This document shows, in pieces, positions 34,054-43,516 of a DNA stretch of 64,000 nucleotides. The DNA lies in NCBI GenBank assembly GCA_964543235.1, contig CAZIXE010000012.1, positions 13,925 through 77,924 on the forward strand, given 5' to 3'. The first letter of the stretch is position 1. Each line of letters begins with the position of its first letter. The DNA comes from JANMMJ01 sp964543235. GTDB taxonomy: Bacteria > Pseudomonadota > Alphaproteobacteria > Rhizobiales > Aestuariivirgaceae. A program made the translations under genes and the position numbers. The notes under the pieces were generated by a model that did not search any database, had not been told where the DNA came from, and saw only the letters and a list, made by a program, of their open reading frames with translations.

Positions 34054-34601
34054 CGACGATAACGATCGACGGGCACCAGATCGCGGTGCTGTTTCCGGAA
34101 GCGGAGATTGCGGCGCGCATCGAGAGTATTGCGGCCGAAATCGCGGCGTGGACGCCCAAGAACCTGCTGGTCGTTCCAATCCTCAAAGGGAGCTTCATCT
34201 TCGCGGCCGATCTCATCCGCGCCATGCACCGGGTCGGCCTGTCGCCGGAAGTCGATTTCATGATCCTGGCCAGCTACCGAAAACAAACAAAATCTTCGGG
34301 CCATGTCGATGTGCTTCGCGACATCGAGCAGAGCGTCAAGGACCGCGACGTCCTGCTGATCGACGACATCCTCGAGTCCGGGCGAACGCTCGCCTTTGCA
34401 AAGGACCTGCTCACGGCGCGGGGCGCGCGGCATGTCTATACGGCGGTCCTGCTCGAGAAGCCGGGCCATCTTGCGGCGCATATCGCGGCTGATTTTCGCG
34501 GCTTCATCTGCCCGGACAAGTTCGTGGTGGGCTATGGCATGGATATGGCACACCAGTTCCGCGAGCTGCCATTCGTCGGCCATGTCGTATCGGGTGGCTG
34601 A
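34050..34601 (+). CDS. hpt: Hypoxanthine phosphoribosyltransferase
   Basis: 183 residues. The PRPP-binding motif VLLIDDILESGRTL is at 101-114, VPILKGSFIFAADLIR at 42-57 carries the flexible-loop lysine side, and LEKPGH and PDKFVVGYGMD form the base-binding end. It salvages hypoxanthine and guanine to IMP and GMP. Translationally coupled to the zinc-ribbon gene (ATGA). Confidence 0.95.
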   Translation: MTTITIDGHQIAVLFPEAEIAARIESIAAEIAAWTPKNLLVVPILKGSFIFAADLIRAMHRVGLSPEVDFMILASYRKQTKSSGHVDVLRDIEQSVKDRDVLLIDDILESGRTLAFAKDLLTARGARHVYTAVLLEKPGHLAAHIAADFRGFICPDKFVVGYGMDMAHQFRELPFVGHVVSGG

Positions 34602-34826
34602 GTGCCTCTACCGCCATTGGCCGAACTACAGGGCCGGGCGCTGCCCGCGGCGCGCCATGCGGCATAGCGGCAGTGAGTGCCCCGGAAGAGGACAGGCCTC
34701 GACAAATGCGGGATCAGCATATCAAGCGACGCCAGCGGGGGATTAGACGCTAGGCGAATTGCACCCTATTGTGGGGGCGGCGTAAATGGCAGCGGTTTGC
34801 GGCACGCGAGGGAGGAAAGAGCACCT

Positions 34827-36770
34827 ATGTCAGAGAAAGTCTATCCGGTTCCCGCCCAGTGGAAGAAGCGAGCCTATGTGGACGATGCTGCCTACAAGAA
34901 GATGTATGGGGAATCGCTGAAGTCTCCCGAAAAATTCTGGGCGAAACACGCGAAGCGGATCGACTGGTTCAAGACGCCGAAGAAGATCAAGAACGCGAGC
35001 TATGCCTATCCCAATGTGTCGATCAAGTGGTTTGAGGATGGGGTTCTCAACGTCAGCTACAATTGCATCGACCGGCACCTCAAAAAGCGGGGAAACCAGG
35101 TCGCCATCATCTGGGAGGGCGACGATCCTTATTACGACAAGAAGATCACCTACAATGAACTGCATGAGCAGGTTTGCCGGTTCGCCAATGTCCTCAAGAA
35201 GAACGGCGTCAAGAAGGGCGATTGCGTCACCATCTACCTGCCGATGATTCCGGAATCAGCCTACGCGATGCTCGCCTGCGCGCGTATCGGCGCGGTGCAT
35301 TCGGTGGTGTTCGGCGGGTTTTCGCCGGACTCGCTGGCCGGCCGCATCAACGATGCCAACTCCAAGCTCATCATCACTGCCGATGAAGGCCTGCGCGGCG
35401 GCCGCAAGGTGGCGCTGAAGCACAATACCGACGAGGCCCTCAAACGCTGCGCCGGCAATGAAAAGGTGATCGTGGTTCGGCGCACGGGCGGCCAGGTGGC
35501 GATGATTCCGGGGCGCGACGTCTGGTATCACGAGGAGGCCGCGCAGGTTACTGCCGACTGCAAACCGGAAAAGATGAAGGCGGAGGATCCGCTGTTCATC
35601 CTTTATACCTCAGGCTCGACGGGCAAGCCCAAGGGCGTGCTGCACACCACCGGCGGCTATCTCGTCTATGCCGCCATGACGCATCAGTACGTGTTCGACT
35701 ATCATGATGGTGACATCTACTGGTGCACTGCAGACGTGGGCTGGGTTACCGGGCACAGCTATATCATCTACGGGCCACTGGCCAATGGCGCCACCACGCT
35801 CATGTTCGAGGGCGTTCCCAACTACCCGACGAATTCGCGATTCTGGGAAGTCATCGACAAGCACAAGGTCAACATCTTCTACACGGCCCCGACGGCGATC
35901 CGCGCGCTCATGGGGGCGGGCGAGGCGCCGGTGGCGCGGACATCGCGCAAGTCACTCAAGCTGCTCGGCACGGTGGGCGAGCCTATCAACCCGGAGGCCT
36001 GGGAGTGGTATTACCGCGTGGTGGGCGATGAGCGCTGCCCCATCGTCGACACGTGGTGGCAAACCGAGACAGGCGGTATCCTGATCACGCCTCTGCCGGG
36101 CGCGACGAAACTCAAACCGGGATCGGCGACACGTCCCTTCTTCGGGATCAAGCCGGCGCTGGTCGATGACAAGGGGGCAATCCTCGAGGGCGCAGCCTCA
36201 GGTAACCTTGTCCTTCTCGATTCCTGGCCCGGCCAGATGCGCACGGTCTACGGCGATCATGACCGATTTGTGCAGACCTATTTCTCGACATACAAGGGCA
36301 TGTATTTCACCGGCGACGGCTGCCGGCGCGACGCCGATGGCTATTACTGGATCACCGGGCGCGTCGACGATGTCATCAATGTTTCGGGCCACAGGCTGGG
36401 AACGGCCGAGGTTGAGTCGGCCCTGGTTGCGCACCCCAAGGTATCGGAGGCTGCCGTTGTGGGCTATCCACACGATATCAAGGGACAGGGCATCTACTGT
36501 TACGTGACGCTGATGGGCGGCGAACAGGGTGATGAGGAGCTCCGCAAGGACCTGGTCGCGCATGTGCGCAAGGAGATCGGGCCGCTGGCGACGCCGGACA
36601 AGATCCAGTTCGCCCCAGGCCTGCCCAAGACACGTTCCGGCAAAATCATGCGGCGCATTCTCCGCAAGATCGCCGAGGATGACTTCGGCTCGCTGGGCGA
36701 CACGTCGACACTTGCCGATCCGGCCGTCGTGGATGATCTGATCAACAACCGGCAGAACAAGAAGGAATGA
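34827..36770 (+). CDS. acs: Acetyl-CoA synthetase
   Basis: 647 residues from MSEKVYPVPAQWKKRAYV, with GGGAGGAAAG 7-16 nt upstream of the ATG. AMP-forming ligase motifs: YTSGSTGKPKG (P-loop), WWQTETGG (acetate pocket), GRVDDVINVSGHRLGTAEVE, and the C-terminal SGKIMRRILRK with the regulatory lysine that is acetylated in Acs. It converts acetate, ATP and CoA to acetyl-CoA. A 225-nt gap separates it from hpt, so it likely has its own promoter. Together with the Mcd gene it suggests growth on C2 compounds through the ethylmalonyl-CoA pathway. Confidence 0.97.
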   Translation: MSEKVYPVPAQWKKRAYVDDAAYKKMYGESLKSPEKFWAKHAKRIDWFKTPKKIKNASYAYPNVSIKWFEDGVLNVSYNCIDRHLKKRGNQVAIIWEGDDPYYDKKITYNELHEQVCRFANVLKKNGVKKGDCVTIYLPMIPESAYAMLACARIGAVHSVVFGGFSPDSLAGRINDANSKLIITADEGLRGGRKVALKHNTDEALKRCAGNEKVIVVRRTGGQVAMIPGRDVWYHEEAAQVTADCKPEKMKAEDPLFILYTSGSTGKPKGVLHTTGGYLVYAAMTHQYVFDYHDGDIYWCTADVGWVTGHSYIIYGPLANGATTLMFEGVPNYPTNSRFWEVIDKHKVNIFYTAPTAIRALMGAGEAPVARTSRKSLKLLGTVGEPINPEAWEWYYRVVGDERCPIVDTWWQTETGGILITPLPGATKLKPGSATRPFFGIKPALVDDKGAILEGAASGNLVLLDSWPGQMRTVYGDHDRFVQTYFSTYKGMYFTGDGCRRDADGYYWITGRVDDVINVSGHRLGTAEVESALVAHPKVSEAAVVGYPHDIKGQGIYCYVTLMGGEQGDEELRKDLVAHVRKEIGPLATPDKIQFAPGLPKTRSGKIMRRILRKIAEDDFGSLGDTSTLADPAVVDDLINNRQNKKE

Positions 36771-36844
36771 TCCAAACCTAGCCAGACGAGTCAGCCCGGA
36801 CGCGGTCCTGGACCGCACAAAATACTGTGTTTTACCATGATGTT

Positions 36845-36872
36845 AAGGGGAAACTGACGGGTTTCCCCTTTT
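36845..36872 (+). terminator. Rho-independent terminator after acs
   Basis: A perfect 10-bp stem AAGGGGAAAC (36845-36854) and GTTTCCCCTT (36861-36870) with a 6-nt loop, followed by TTCAATTT. It lies 75 nt downstream of the acs stop. Confidence 0.75.
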
Positions 36873-36931
36873 CAATTTGGTTGTCCTGAAATAAGACAAG
36901 CCGGGTTCAATCCAGAGGAGAGTTGTCATTC

Positions 36932-37570
36932 ATGCAGCGGCGGTCGTTGCTTCTTGGCATGTTGGGATTACTGGTGGCGGCACCTGCGGCACGCGCCAAC
37001 CACGAGGACCCGTTCTTCAGCCTGCTGTTCGGGAGCGATCCTCTGCCTTCGCGCAAGAGGCAGCAAAAGCGTAGTCAGTACAATAAAAGGAACAAGGGCC
37101 CCCGCAGCCGATATGAAGGCATGGAGACCGTGGCATTCCGGACTGACGAGAAGCCCGGCACCATCATCATCCGGACGGGCGAGCGCCGGCTCTACTACGT
37201 CCTCGGCGGTGGCAGGGCCATTCGCTACGGTGTGGCGGTGGGCAAGGCCGGATTCGCGTGGTCCGGGACAGCGCGCATCGGCAATATGGTCGAATGGCCA
37301 AGCTGGACGCCGCCGGAAGAAATGATCGAGCGGCGGCCGGAACTCGCCGAATATGCCGAAGGCATGCCGGGCGGGCCGGACAACCCGCTTGGGGCGCGGG
37401 CGATGTATCTCTACCAGGGCAAAAGGGATACGCTCTATCGGATTCACGGTACCAATGAGCCGGATTCAATCGGCACTGCGGCTTCCTCAGGTTGCATTCG
37501 CATGCTGAATGAGGAAGTAATCGATCTCTACGACCGGGTGAGAATCGGTACGCGCGTCGTCGTGCTGTAG
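36932..37570 (+). CDS. L,D-transpeptidase (YkuD family)
   Basis: 212 residues from MQRRSLLLGMLGLLVAAPAARAN, with GAGGAG 11 nt upstream; the in-frame TTG at 36923 is too close to that site. The signal peptide is followed by a basic linker and the YkuD domain (about 70-212). The catalytic site is HGTNEPDSIGTAASSGCIRMLNEEV, with histidine, serine-glycine and cysteine in place. It makes 3-3 peptidoglycan cross-links or attaches outer membrane proteins to murein. The linker has many K/R residues. Confidence 0.94.
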   Translation: MQRRSLLLGMLGLLVAAPAARANHEDPFFSLLFGSDPLPSRKRQQKRSQYNKRNKGPRSRYEGMETVAFRTDEKPGTIIIRTGERRLYYVLGGGRAIRYGVAVGKAGFAWSGTARIGNMVEWPSWTPPEEMIERRPELAEYAEGMPGGPDNPLGARAMYLYQGKRDTLYRIHGTNEPDSIGTAASSGCIRMLNEEVIDLYDRVRIGTRVVVL

Positions 37571-37580
37571 TTTTGCCGGG

Positions 37581-38111
37581 CTACTTGCAGGCCGAGTCAA
37601 TCTTCTCCATGGCGGCACTCACCCCTTTTAGGGAGTAGGTGTCGACCGTCGAGGTGCCGCGCCACGAGGTGCCTTTCACGATCATGGACTGGCCCTTCTT
37701 CATGGCGTCCACGACAAGCCCATCGTCCTTGGTATCGGCCCAGGCGCCATCAGCATTGGTGAAGAGGGTAAATGCCGTGCCATCGATGTCGAGATCGACC
37801 TTCGAGTCCTTCTTGAAAGGGTAGCCAATAATGGTCGAAACTTCGTTCCGGATCTTCTGGCCGGGACGGTGCGTCACGAGGAAGAAGATGGGATCGCGCT
37901 TCGCGGTCTTCGGCTCGGATGACTTGGGCTGGGATACGACATAGCAAACGGAAGCTCCAGCCGACTTGTAGGTGTAGGCTTGCCAGTCTCCCGATTCGCC
38001 AATCAGGGTCGGAGACTGGCTCTGCGCCCAAACCGGCGCAGGCGTGGTGGCCAGTGCAAAAAGGGCGACATAGGTCCCCAGCGATTTTCCCAGAATCATG
38101 TGCCGCAGCAT
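37581..38111 (-). CDS. Invasion-associated locus B (IalB)-like periplasmic protein
   Basis: 176 residues from MLRHMILGKSLGTYVALFALATTPAPVWAQ, a signal peptide; an alternative start four codons on is possible. The mature part is the IalB domain: GDWQAYTYKSAGASVCYVVSQPKSSEP, IFFLVTHRPGQKIRNEVSTIIGYPFKKDSKVDLDIDG, and the C-terminal KIDSACK. Two cysteines are placed to form a disulphide. The family is common in Rhizobiales and its role outside Bartonella is unclear. Convergent with the L,D-transpeptidase gene, 10 nt apart. Confidence 0.88.
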   Translation of the reverse strand: MLRHMILGKSLGTYVALFALATTPAPVWAQSQSPTLIGESGDWQAYTYKSAGASVCYVVSQPKSSEPKTAKRDPIFFLVTHRPGQKIRNEVSTIIGYPFKKDSKVDLDIDGTAFTLFTNADGAWADTKDDGLVVDAMKKGQSMIVKGTSWRGTSTVDTYSLKGVSAAMEKIDSACK

Positions 38112-38257
38112 ATTCACACGCTTGTCCCAAAACCAGATGCGTGCCAAGTGCTTGGAAAATCTGACGAGAATTGGGCACATGCGCCAAAGGGCGCATGTTG
38201 CAGCGCGGTAGCGGCTGGTATAACGCACCGTTCTTCTGCTGACGAAGGTGTCTTGCG

Positions 38258-39946
38258 ATGGCCGCTACCGCCGAACAACGCCCCGATCCGACACTGGTTG
38301 CCGGGCTCGACAGTGCCTTGCAGGAGGCCGTGGCGGCGGTCGGAGAGCTGTATGCCAGGGCCAAGCTCAGGGTTGCCCAGGCAGTCACGGCCGGCGGCAA
38401 GCTGCAGGCGCAGCTGATCGACCGCGAGCAGCATGCGGTGCACGGGCTTGCCTGGCTTGCCACATACGCGGCAACGCTGCGGGAGCTCGCAGTCTACCAT
38501 GACCGGCTCGCGGCAAAGGGCAAGCTCGGGGAAATGGAACAGTTGCTGATCCAGATCGCCGCCGGCGAGTATCTCAATCAGATCGCGGGCGGCATTCCGA
38601 TGAACCAGGCGGAGTTCGCCAGACTCGGGGAACTGGGACTTTCGCGCGCCGACCTCACCAATTTTCATGCCGGCGGGGCACTGCGGCTGATGGAGCAGGG
38701 CAACACCGCTCCGGCGCGGGCGAGGCTCTCCGAGCTGATGGTGCAGGCAGCGGGTGCCCATACTTTCGGCGATTGCGGACTGGACGACACAATGGATGAG
38801 ATGCGCAGCCAGATGCGCCGCTTCACCGAGGACAGAGTGGCGCCCAATGCGCATCATTGGCACCGCGAGAACGCCTACGTGCCGCTGGAGATCATCCAGG
38901 AGCTTGCAGCGCTCGGTGTTTTTGCGCTGACACTGCCCGAGCAGTATGGCGGTATGGGGCTCGGCAAGGAGGCGATGTGCGTCGTCTCGGAAGAGCTGTC
39001 GCGCGGCTGGATTGCCATCGGCTCGCTGGGCACGCGGGCCGAGATCGCCTGTGAACTGATCCTGTGCGGTGGAACCGAGGCGCAGAAGGAAAAGTGGCTG
39101 CCGCTGATCGGCAGCGGCGAAATCCTGCCCACGGCCGTGTTCACGGAACCCAATACCGGCTCCGATCTTGGCTCCCTCAGCACCCGCGCGGTCAAGGACG
39201 GTGATGTCTACAAGGTGACAGGGAACAAGACCTGGATCACCCATCCGGTGCGTGCCGACATCATGACACTCCTTGCCAGAACCGATGCCAACGAGCCGGG
39301 CTACAAGGGGCTTTCCATGTTCATCGCGGAGAAGCCGCGCGGTACCGATGGCGATCCATTTCCTGTCAAAGGGATGACCGGCAGCGAGATCGCAGTGCTC
39401 GGCTATCGTGGCATGAAGGAATATGAAATCCGCTTCGAGGATTTTGAAGTCAAGGCCGAGAACCTGCTGGGCAATGTCGAGGGCCAGGGGTTCAAGCAAC
39501 TCATGCAGACCTTCGAGTCGGCCCGCATCCAGACAGCGGCGCGGGCGCTCGGCGTCGCCCAGAACGCGCTCGATCTTGGACTTCGCTATGCGCAGGATCG
39601 CATCCAGTTCGGCAAGGCCATTGTCGCGTTCCCGCGCATCTCGGACAAGCTGGCACTCATGGCCGCTGAAATCATGGCGGCGCGCCAGCTGGTCTACGCC
39701 TCAGCCCGCGAGAAGGATGCCGGCCGGCGCTGCGATCTCGAGGCCGGCATGGCCAAGCTGCTGGCAGCGCGGGTGGCGTGGGCGGCAGCCGACAATGCGC
39801 TGCAAATCCACGGCGGCAACGGCTTTGCCCTCGAGTATCAGATCAGCCGGGTATTGTGCGATGCGCGCATCCTCAACATCTTCGAAGGCGCGGGCGAAAT
39901 CCAGGCGCAGGTGATTGCGCGGCGGTTGCTCGAGGGTGGCAATTGA
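38258..39946 (+). CDS. mcd: (2S)-methylsuccinyl-CoA dehydrogenase-like acyl-CoA dehydrogenase
   Basis: 562 residues. Residues 1-165 form a helical N-terminal extension not found in ordinary acyl-CoA dehydrogenases (which are about 390 residues). This extension is the distinguishing mark of Mcd from the ethylmalonyl-CoA pathway. The rest is a full acyl-CoA dehydrogenase: FALTLPEQYGGMGLGKEAMCVVSEELSRG, TAVFTEPNTGSDLGSLSTRA, DRIQFGKAIVAFPRISDKLALMAAEI, LQIHGGNGFALEYQISRV and LNIFEGAGEIQAQVIARR. It oxidises methylsuccinyl-CoA to mesaconyl-CoA during acetate assimilation without isocitrate lyase. The SDR gene follows in a TTGA overlap. Confidence 0.9.
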   Translation: MAATAEQRPDPTLVAGLDSALQEAVAAVGELYARAKLRVAQAVTAGGKLQAQLIDREQHAVHGLAWLATYAATLRELAVYHDRLAAKGKLGEMEQLLIQIAAGEYLNQIAGGIPMNQAEFARLGELGLSRADLTNFHAGGALRLMEQGNTAPARARLSELMVQAAGAHTFGDCGLDDTMDEMRSQMRRFTEDRVAPNAHHWHRENAYVPLEIIQELAALGVFALTLPEQYGGMGLGKEAMCVVSEELSRGWIAIGSLGTRAEIACELILCGGTEAQKEKWLPLIGSGEILPTAVFTEPNTGSDLGSLSTRAVKDGDVYKVTGNKTWITHPVRADIMTLLARTDANEPGYKGLSMFIAEKPRGTDGDPFPVKGMTGSEIAVLGYRGMKEYEIRFEDFEVKAENLLGNVEGQGFKQLMQTFESARIQTAARALGVAQNALDLGLRYAQDRIQFGKAIVAFPRISDKLALMAAEIMAARQLVYASAREKDAGRRCDLEAGMAKLLAARVAWAAADNALQIHGGNGFALEYQISRVLCDARILNIFEGAGEIQAQVIARRLLEGGN

Positions 39947-40773
39947 ACGAACGGAGCATTCTGGTTACCGGCTGCTCCTCGGGTATCGGTTATGCGTGCG
40001 CCAAGGGCCTGAAGGCTCGCGGCTACAGGGTCATTGCGACGGCAAGAAGCCCCGAAGACATCGCCAGGCTCAGCGATGAAGGGCTTGACTGCCTCGAACT
40101 CGATTACCGCCATGCCGAATCGGTTGCGGCCTGTGCGGAGGCAACGGCCAGGTTGACAGGTGGCAAGCTGTACGCCCTGTTCAACAATGGCGCCTATGGG
40201 CAGCCGGGTGCCGTCGAGGATATCAGGCGCGACGTGCTCGAGGAGATCTTCGCTGCCAACGTATTCGGATGGCACGACCTGACCCGGCGCTGCCTGCCGA
40301 TGATCCGCGCCAATGGTGGCGGCCGGGTGATCAACACGTCGTCAGTACTTGGACTGGTGTCATTGCGCTGGCGGGGCGCCTATTGCGCCACCAAGTTTGC
40401 CGTTGAAGCCCTGACCGACGCGCTCAGGCGCGAACTAGCCGGCAGCGAGATCAGGGCCATCCTGATCGAGCCGGGGCCGATCGCCAGCCGCTTCGTCGAA
40501 CATGCGCTGGCGGCCTTCGACCGCAATGTCGACGAGCGAGGCTCTCCCTACCGCGCTTTCTACGCCGCGCAGCGGGAGCGCCTCAATAAGGGCGGGTCGA
40601 GCAGGTTCAAGCTGCCGCCGGAGGCGGTCTTCGCCAAGCTGGTGCTTGCCCTTGAAAGCCCGGTCCCAAAGGCGCGATACTATGTAACCGTTCCAACCTA
40701 TCTCGCTGCCTTCGGCAGAAGGCTGCTGCCGCCGCGCTTTTTCGACCGCATACTCAACAAGGTCTTCGATTGA
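39943..40773 (+). CDS. Short-chain dehydrogenase/reductase, TTG start
   Basis: 276 residues. The start TTG (39943) overlaps the stop of mcd (TTGA) and has GAGGGTGG upstream; no ATG fits. NAD(P) site TGCSSGIGYACAKGLKARG (GxxxGxG), the NNGA motif (FNNGAYGQPG), catalytic serine in VINTSSVLGL and YxxxK (YCATK). It is a classical SDR related to those that act on sterols or fatty acyl chains. Substrate unknown. Translational coupling to mcd suggests a shared transcript but not necessarily a shared pathway. Confidence 0.92.
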   Translation: MNERSILVTGCSSGIGYACAKGLKARGYRVIATARSPEDIARLSDEGLDCLELDYRHAESVAACAEATARLTGGKLYALFNNGAYGQPGAVEDIRRDVLEEIFAANVFGWHDLTRRCLPMIRANGGGRVINTSSVLGLVSLRWRGAYCATKFAVEALTDALRRELAGSEIRAILIEPGPIASRFVEHALAAFDRNVDERGSPYRAFYAAQRERLNKGGSSRFKLPPEAVFAKLVLALESPVPKARYYVTVPTYLAAFGRRLLPPRFFDRILNKVFD

Positions 40774-40967
40774 TGAACCCCTTTAGCTATCTGGTGCCGG
40801 CCGCGATCGGCGCGGTGTTTCTGGTGCTGGTGCTCGGACTGTTCAACATGATGCGGGGCGGCGCAGCCAATACATCGCAGAAGCTCATGCGCTGGCGGGT
40901 GCTCCTTCAATTCGTCGCAATCGTGCTGATCATGGGCGCGATCTGGTTTTCCGGGATAGGACCTTGA
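40773..40967 (+). CDS. Twin transmembrane HIG1-like protein
   Basis: 64 residues with two membrane helices (YLVPAAIGAVFLVLVLGLFNMM and LLQFVAIVLIMGAIWFSGI) joined by a short polar loop RGGAANTSQKLMRWRV. This is the pattern of the HIG1/twin-helix family, and SQKLMRWRVLLQ is typical. In alphaproteobacteria such proteins associate with cytochrome oxidase. Start ATG overlaps the SDR stop (TGATG). Confidence 0.85.
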   Translation: MNPFSYLVPAAIGAVFLVLVLGLFNMMRGGAANTSQKLMRWRVLLQFVAIVLIMGAIWFSGIGP

Positions 40968-40969
40968 AA

Positions 40970-41383
40970 ATGACCGGCGAGGACACCATTTCGGCGCGCG
41001 ACAGCGATTTCGGGGAGGTGCACTTGCCGATGATCATGACCCAGAACGAGCGGACTGTGCGCAAGGGTTTCTGGCCGAAGCTGGCCCGGGTTCTTGCACA
41101 TGTGCCGTTCGCCGAGGAACTGGTTGCCGCCTATTACTGTGCCTTCGACCGGTCGACGCCGCTGCGCGCCAAGGGCATATTGCTGGCGGCACTGGCCTAT
41201 TTCGTGCTACCCCTCGATGCGGTGCCGGATTTCATTCTCGGTCTTGGATTCACCGATGATCTGACCGTGATCGTCACGGCCATTGCCATGATCAGGTCGC
41301 ACATGAAGCCGGAACACCGCGACCGGGCGCGCGAAACGCTGGAACGCCTGAAGCGTGGCGAGGCGCCGGCTCAAGCCGCCTAG
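40970..41383 (+). CDS. DUF1232 (YkvA-like) membrane protein
   Basis: 137 residues from ATG at 40970; TTG at 40964 is also in frame but closer to the AGGA site. Residues 60-110 contain the DUF1232 core: RAKGILLAALAYFVLPLDAVPDFILGLGFTDDLTVI, with the P-LD-PDF pattern. One or two short membrane helices. Function unknown. Overlaps the convergent M23 peptidase gene by 4 nt. Confidence 0.87.
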   Translation: MTGEDTISARDSDFGEVHLPMIMTQNERTVRKGFWPKLARVLAHVPFAEELVAAYYCAFDRSTPLRAKGILLAALAYFVLPLDAVPDFILGLGFTDDLTVIVTAIAMIRSHMKPEHRDRARETLERLKRGEAPAQAA

Positions 41384-42351
41384 TCGAATCTGATCTGTCG
41401 GGTCTCGCGCAAGCGGACGGTGCCATTGCCGGTCACGGTGACTTCGGCTTCATAGGTGCCTTGTGGCCAGCCTGATGCCGGCCGCTTCATGCCGGTGAAA
41501 AGCATGTATTGCGCCTTCTGCCGGTCAAGATGTTCGGCATGCTCGGCCTGCAATCCCTCCGGCCCCGTGACCTTGACAGCCAGCGTGTCCCCCGCCTCGA
41601 GATTGATCGCCCAGCCATAGTAGACAATGGCCGGCCAGTCCTGCTTCGGCGGGCCGAAGTCGTTGCGGCCTTCTTCCAGGGCCGACATTTCCACGCGCCC
41701 GGGAGCAAAACCGCTGCTGATGATAGCGCCATGAGTGTAGCCAAGACCGGCGAGGGCTTCGGCGGCCCAGAGCGTGCCGGCAGCGCCGCAGGATTCGCCG
41801 CCCGCGGGCCTGAAAGGATCAAGTTCGGTATCGCCGCGCCGCACGGTCAGGTGAACATGAGGAAAGCCGGCAAGACCCGAATAGCCGACGCTGCCGAGCC
41901 TCGTGCCGCGATCGACCCGGTCACCTTTGGCTACGAGAACCGAACCGTTGCGCATATGGCAGTATTGCGTCTGCCAGCCAGCATCATGGTCGATCACCAC
42001 GCCATTTCCGCATTCGCGATCGGCGGTGGCCGCCTTGTCCTGCTCGCTGCGCACCAGGCGATCCGGCATGCCGTCACGGATGGCCCGCACGATGCCCGGG
42101 GCGCTCGCCAGCACAGCCGCTTCGGAAGCGGTATCCCGGATGCGAAAGTCGGTGCCGTCATGGCCATCATAGGTTGCCAGGCCGCAGGCGTAATCGCGAA
42201 CACCCGTCCCGGAATCGTGGTCGAAATACTGCTGGACCCAGCAGTCCTCGCCCAATGTGCAGTCAATCGGGAGTCCGAGCTCAATCGATTCCGCGGCCGG
42301 CATGGTGCCAGCCAACAAGATGACGGCCAAACTCATGGGCCTTGCCAGCAT
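41380..42351 (-). CDS. M23 family metallopeptidase (LytM-type)
   Basis: 323 residues. Signal peptide MLARPMSLAVILLAGTMPAAES. The zinc site is complete: H64 and D68 in YDGHDGTDFR, and HxH in GFPHVHLTVRRGD. Cysteines in DCTLGEDCW and YACG are likely disulphide partners. The C-terminal 120 residues form a beta-rich accessory domain (GDTLAVKVTGPEGLQAEH). It should cleave peptidoglycan cross-bridges or be a divergent relative, as it lies alone near leuB. Confidence 0.92.
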   Translation of the reverse strand: MLARPMSLAVILLAGTMPAAESIELGLPIDCTLGEDCWVQQYFDHDSGTGVRDYACGLATYDGHDGTDFRIRDTASEAAVLASAPGIVRAIRDGMPDRLVRSEQDKAATADRECGNGVVIDHDAGWQTQYCHMRNGSVLVAKGDRVDRGTRLGSVGYSGLAGFPHVHLTVRRGDTELDPFRPAGGESCGAAGTLWAAEALAGLGYTHGAIISSGFAPGRVEMSALEEGRNDFGPPKQDWPAIVYYGWAINLEAGDTLAVKVTGPEGLQAEHAEHLDRQKAQYMLFTGMKRPASGWPQGTYEAEVTVTGNGTVRLRETRQIRFD

Positions 42352-42406
42352 TGCATCCTCCGCCTAATCCTTCGGCCGCATTTCATTCCTCAAGACGGAC
42401 ATTTCC

Positions 42407-43516
42407 ATGGCATCCTACAATCTGCTCCTGCTGCCCGGCGACGGCATTGGTGCCGAAGTTGCAGCCGAAGTCGAGAAGCTGATCGGCTGGTTCAATAGCG
42501 CAGGCATCGTCAAATTCGAGACGGAACGCGGGCTGGTCGGGGGATGTGCCTATGATGCGCATGGGCAGGCGATCTCGGAAGCCGACATGGCCAAGGCGCA
42601 AGCAGCAGACGCCGTGATCTTCGGTGCCGTCGGCGGGCCCAAGTGGGACAAGGTGCCCTACGAGGTCCGCCCGGAGGCAGGGCTGCTCCGGCTGCGCAAG
42701 GACCTGGGCCTGTTCGCCAACCTGAGACCGGCCATCTGCTATCCGGCGCTGGCGGATGCCTCGTCGCTCAAGCGCGACGTGGTGGAAGGCCTCGACATCC
42801 TGATTGTGCGCGAACTCACCGGTGGCGTTTATTTCGGTGAGCCTAAGACCATCACGGATCTGGGCAACGGGCAGAAGCGGGCCATCGACACGCAGGTCTA
42901 TGACACCTACGAGATCGACCGCATCGCGAGGGTGGCCTTTGACCTTGCCCGTACCCGCCAGAAGCGGGTGGCTTCTGCCGAGAAGCGCAATGTCATGAAA
43001 TCCGGCGTGTTGTGGAACGAAGTGGTGACCCGGGTCCACAAGGAAAGTTATCCGGATGTCGCACTCGAACACGTGCTGGCCGACAATTGCGGCATGCAAC
43101 TGGTGCGCTGGCCCAAGCAGTATGACGTCATCGTTACCGACAATCTGTTCGGCGACATTCTCTCGGATGTCGCGGCAATGCTGACCGGCTCGCTCGGCAT
43201 GCTGCCGTCGGCGTCACTCGGGGCGCCCGATCCCAAGACGGGGCGGCGCAAGGCGCTCTATGAACCGGTGCATGGCTCGGCACCCGATATTGCGGGCAAG
43301 GGTTTGGCGAATCCGATCGCGATGGTTGCGAGCTTCGGCATGTGCCTGCGCTATTCCTTCGGCATGGGCGGATGGGCCGACAAGGTCGACCAGGCGATTG
43401 CCGCGGTCCTTGCCAAGGGGTTGCGCACCAGGGACATCGCCCAAGGCGCGGGCGGTACCGTCAGCACTGCCCAGATGGGGGATGCCATCCTTGCCGAGCT
43501 GCAGGCGCTCAGCTGA
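42407..43516 (+). CDS. leuB: 3-isopropylmalate dehydrogenase
   Basis: 369 residues, the normal length. Landmarks: LLLPGDGIGAEV, FGAVGGPKWD, LGLFANLRPA, VRELTGGVYFGEP, the Tyr-x-x-Y region DTQVYDTYEIDRIARVAF, DNLFGDILSDVAAMLTGSLGMLPSASLG (Mg and substrate aspartates) and YEPVHGSAPDIAGK. It performs the oxidative decarboxylation in leucine synthesis. leuD lies 5.6 kb on. It overlaps the convergent DUF533 gene by 8 nt. Confidence 0.97.
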   Translation: MASYNLLLLPGDGIGAEVAAEVEKLIGWFNSAGIVKFETERGLVGGCAYDAHGQAISEADMAKAQAADAVIFGAVGGPKWDKVPYEVRPEAGLLRLRKDLGLFANLRPAICYPALADASSLKRDVVEGLDILIVRELTGGVYFGEPKTITDLGNGQKRAIDTQVYDTYEIDRIARVAFDLARTRQKRVASAEKRNVMKSGVLWNEVVTRVHKESYPDVALEHVLADNCGMQLVRWPKQYDVIVTDNLFGDILSDVAAMLTGSLGMLPSASLGAPDPKTGRRKALYEPVHGSAPDIAGKGLANPIAMVASFGMCLRYSFGMGGWADKVDQAIAAVLAKGLRTRDIAQGAGGTVSTAQMGDAILAELQALS

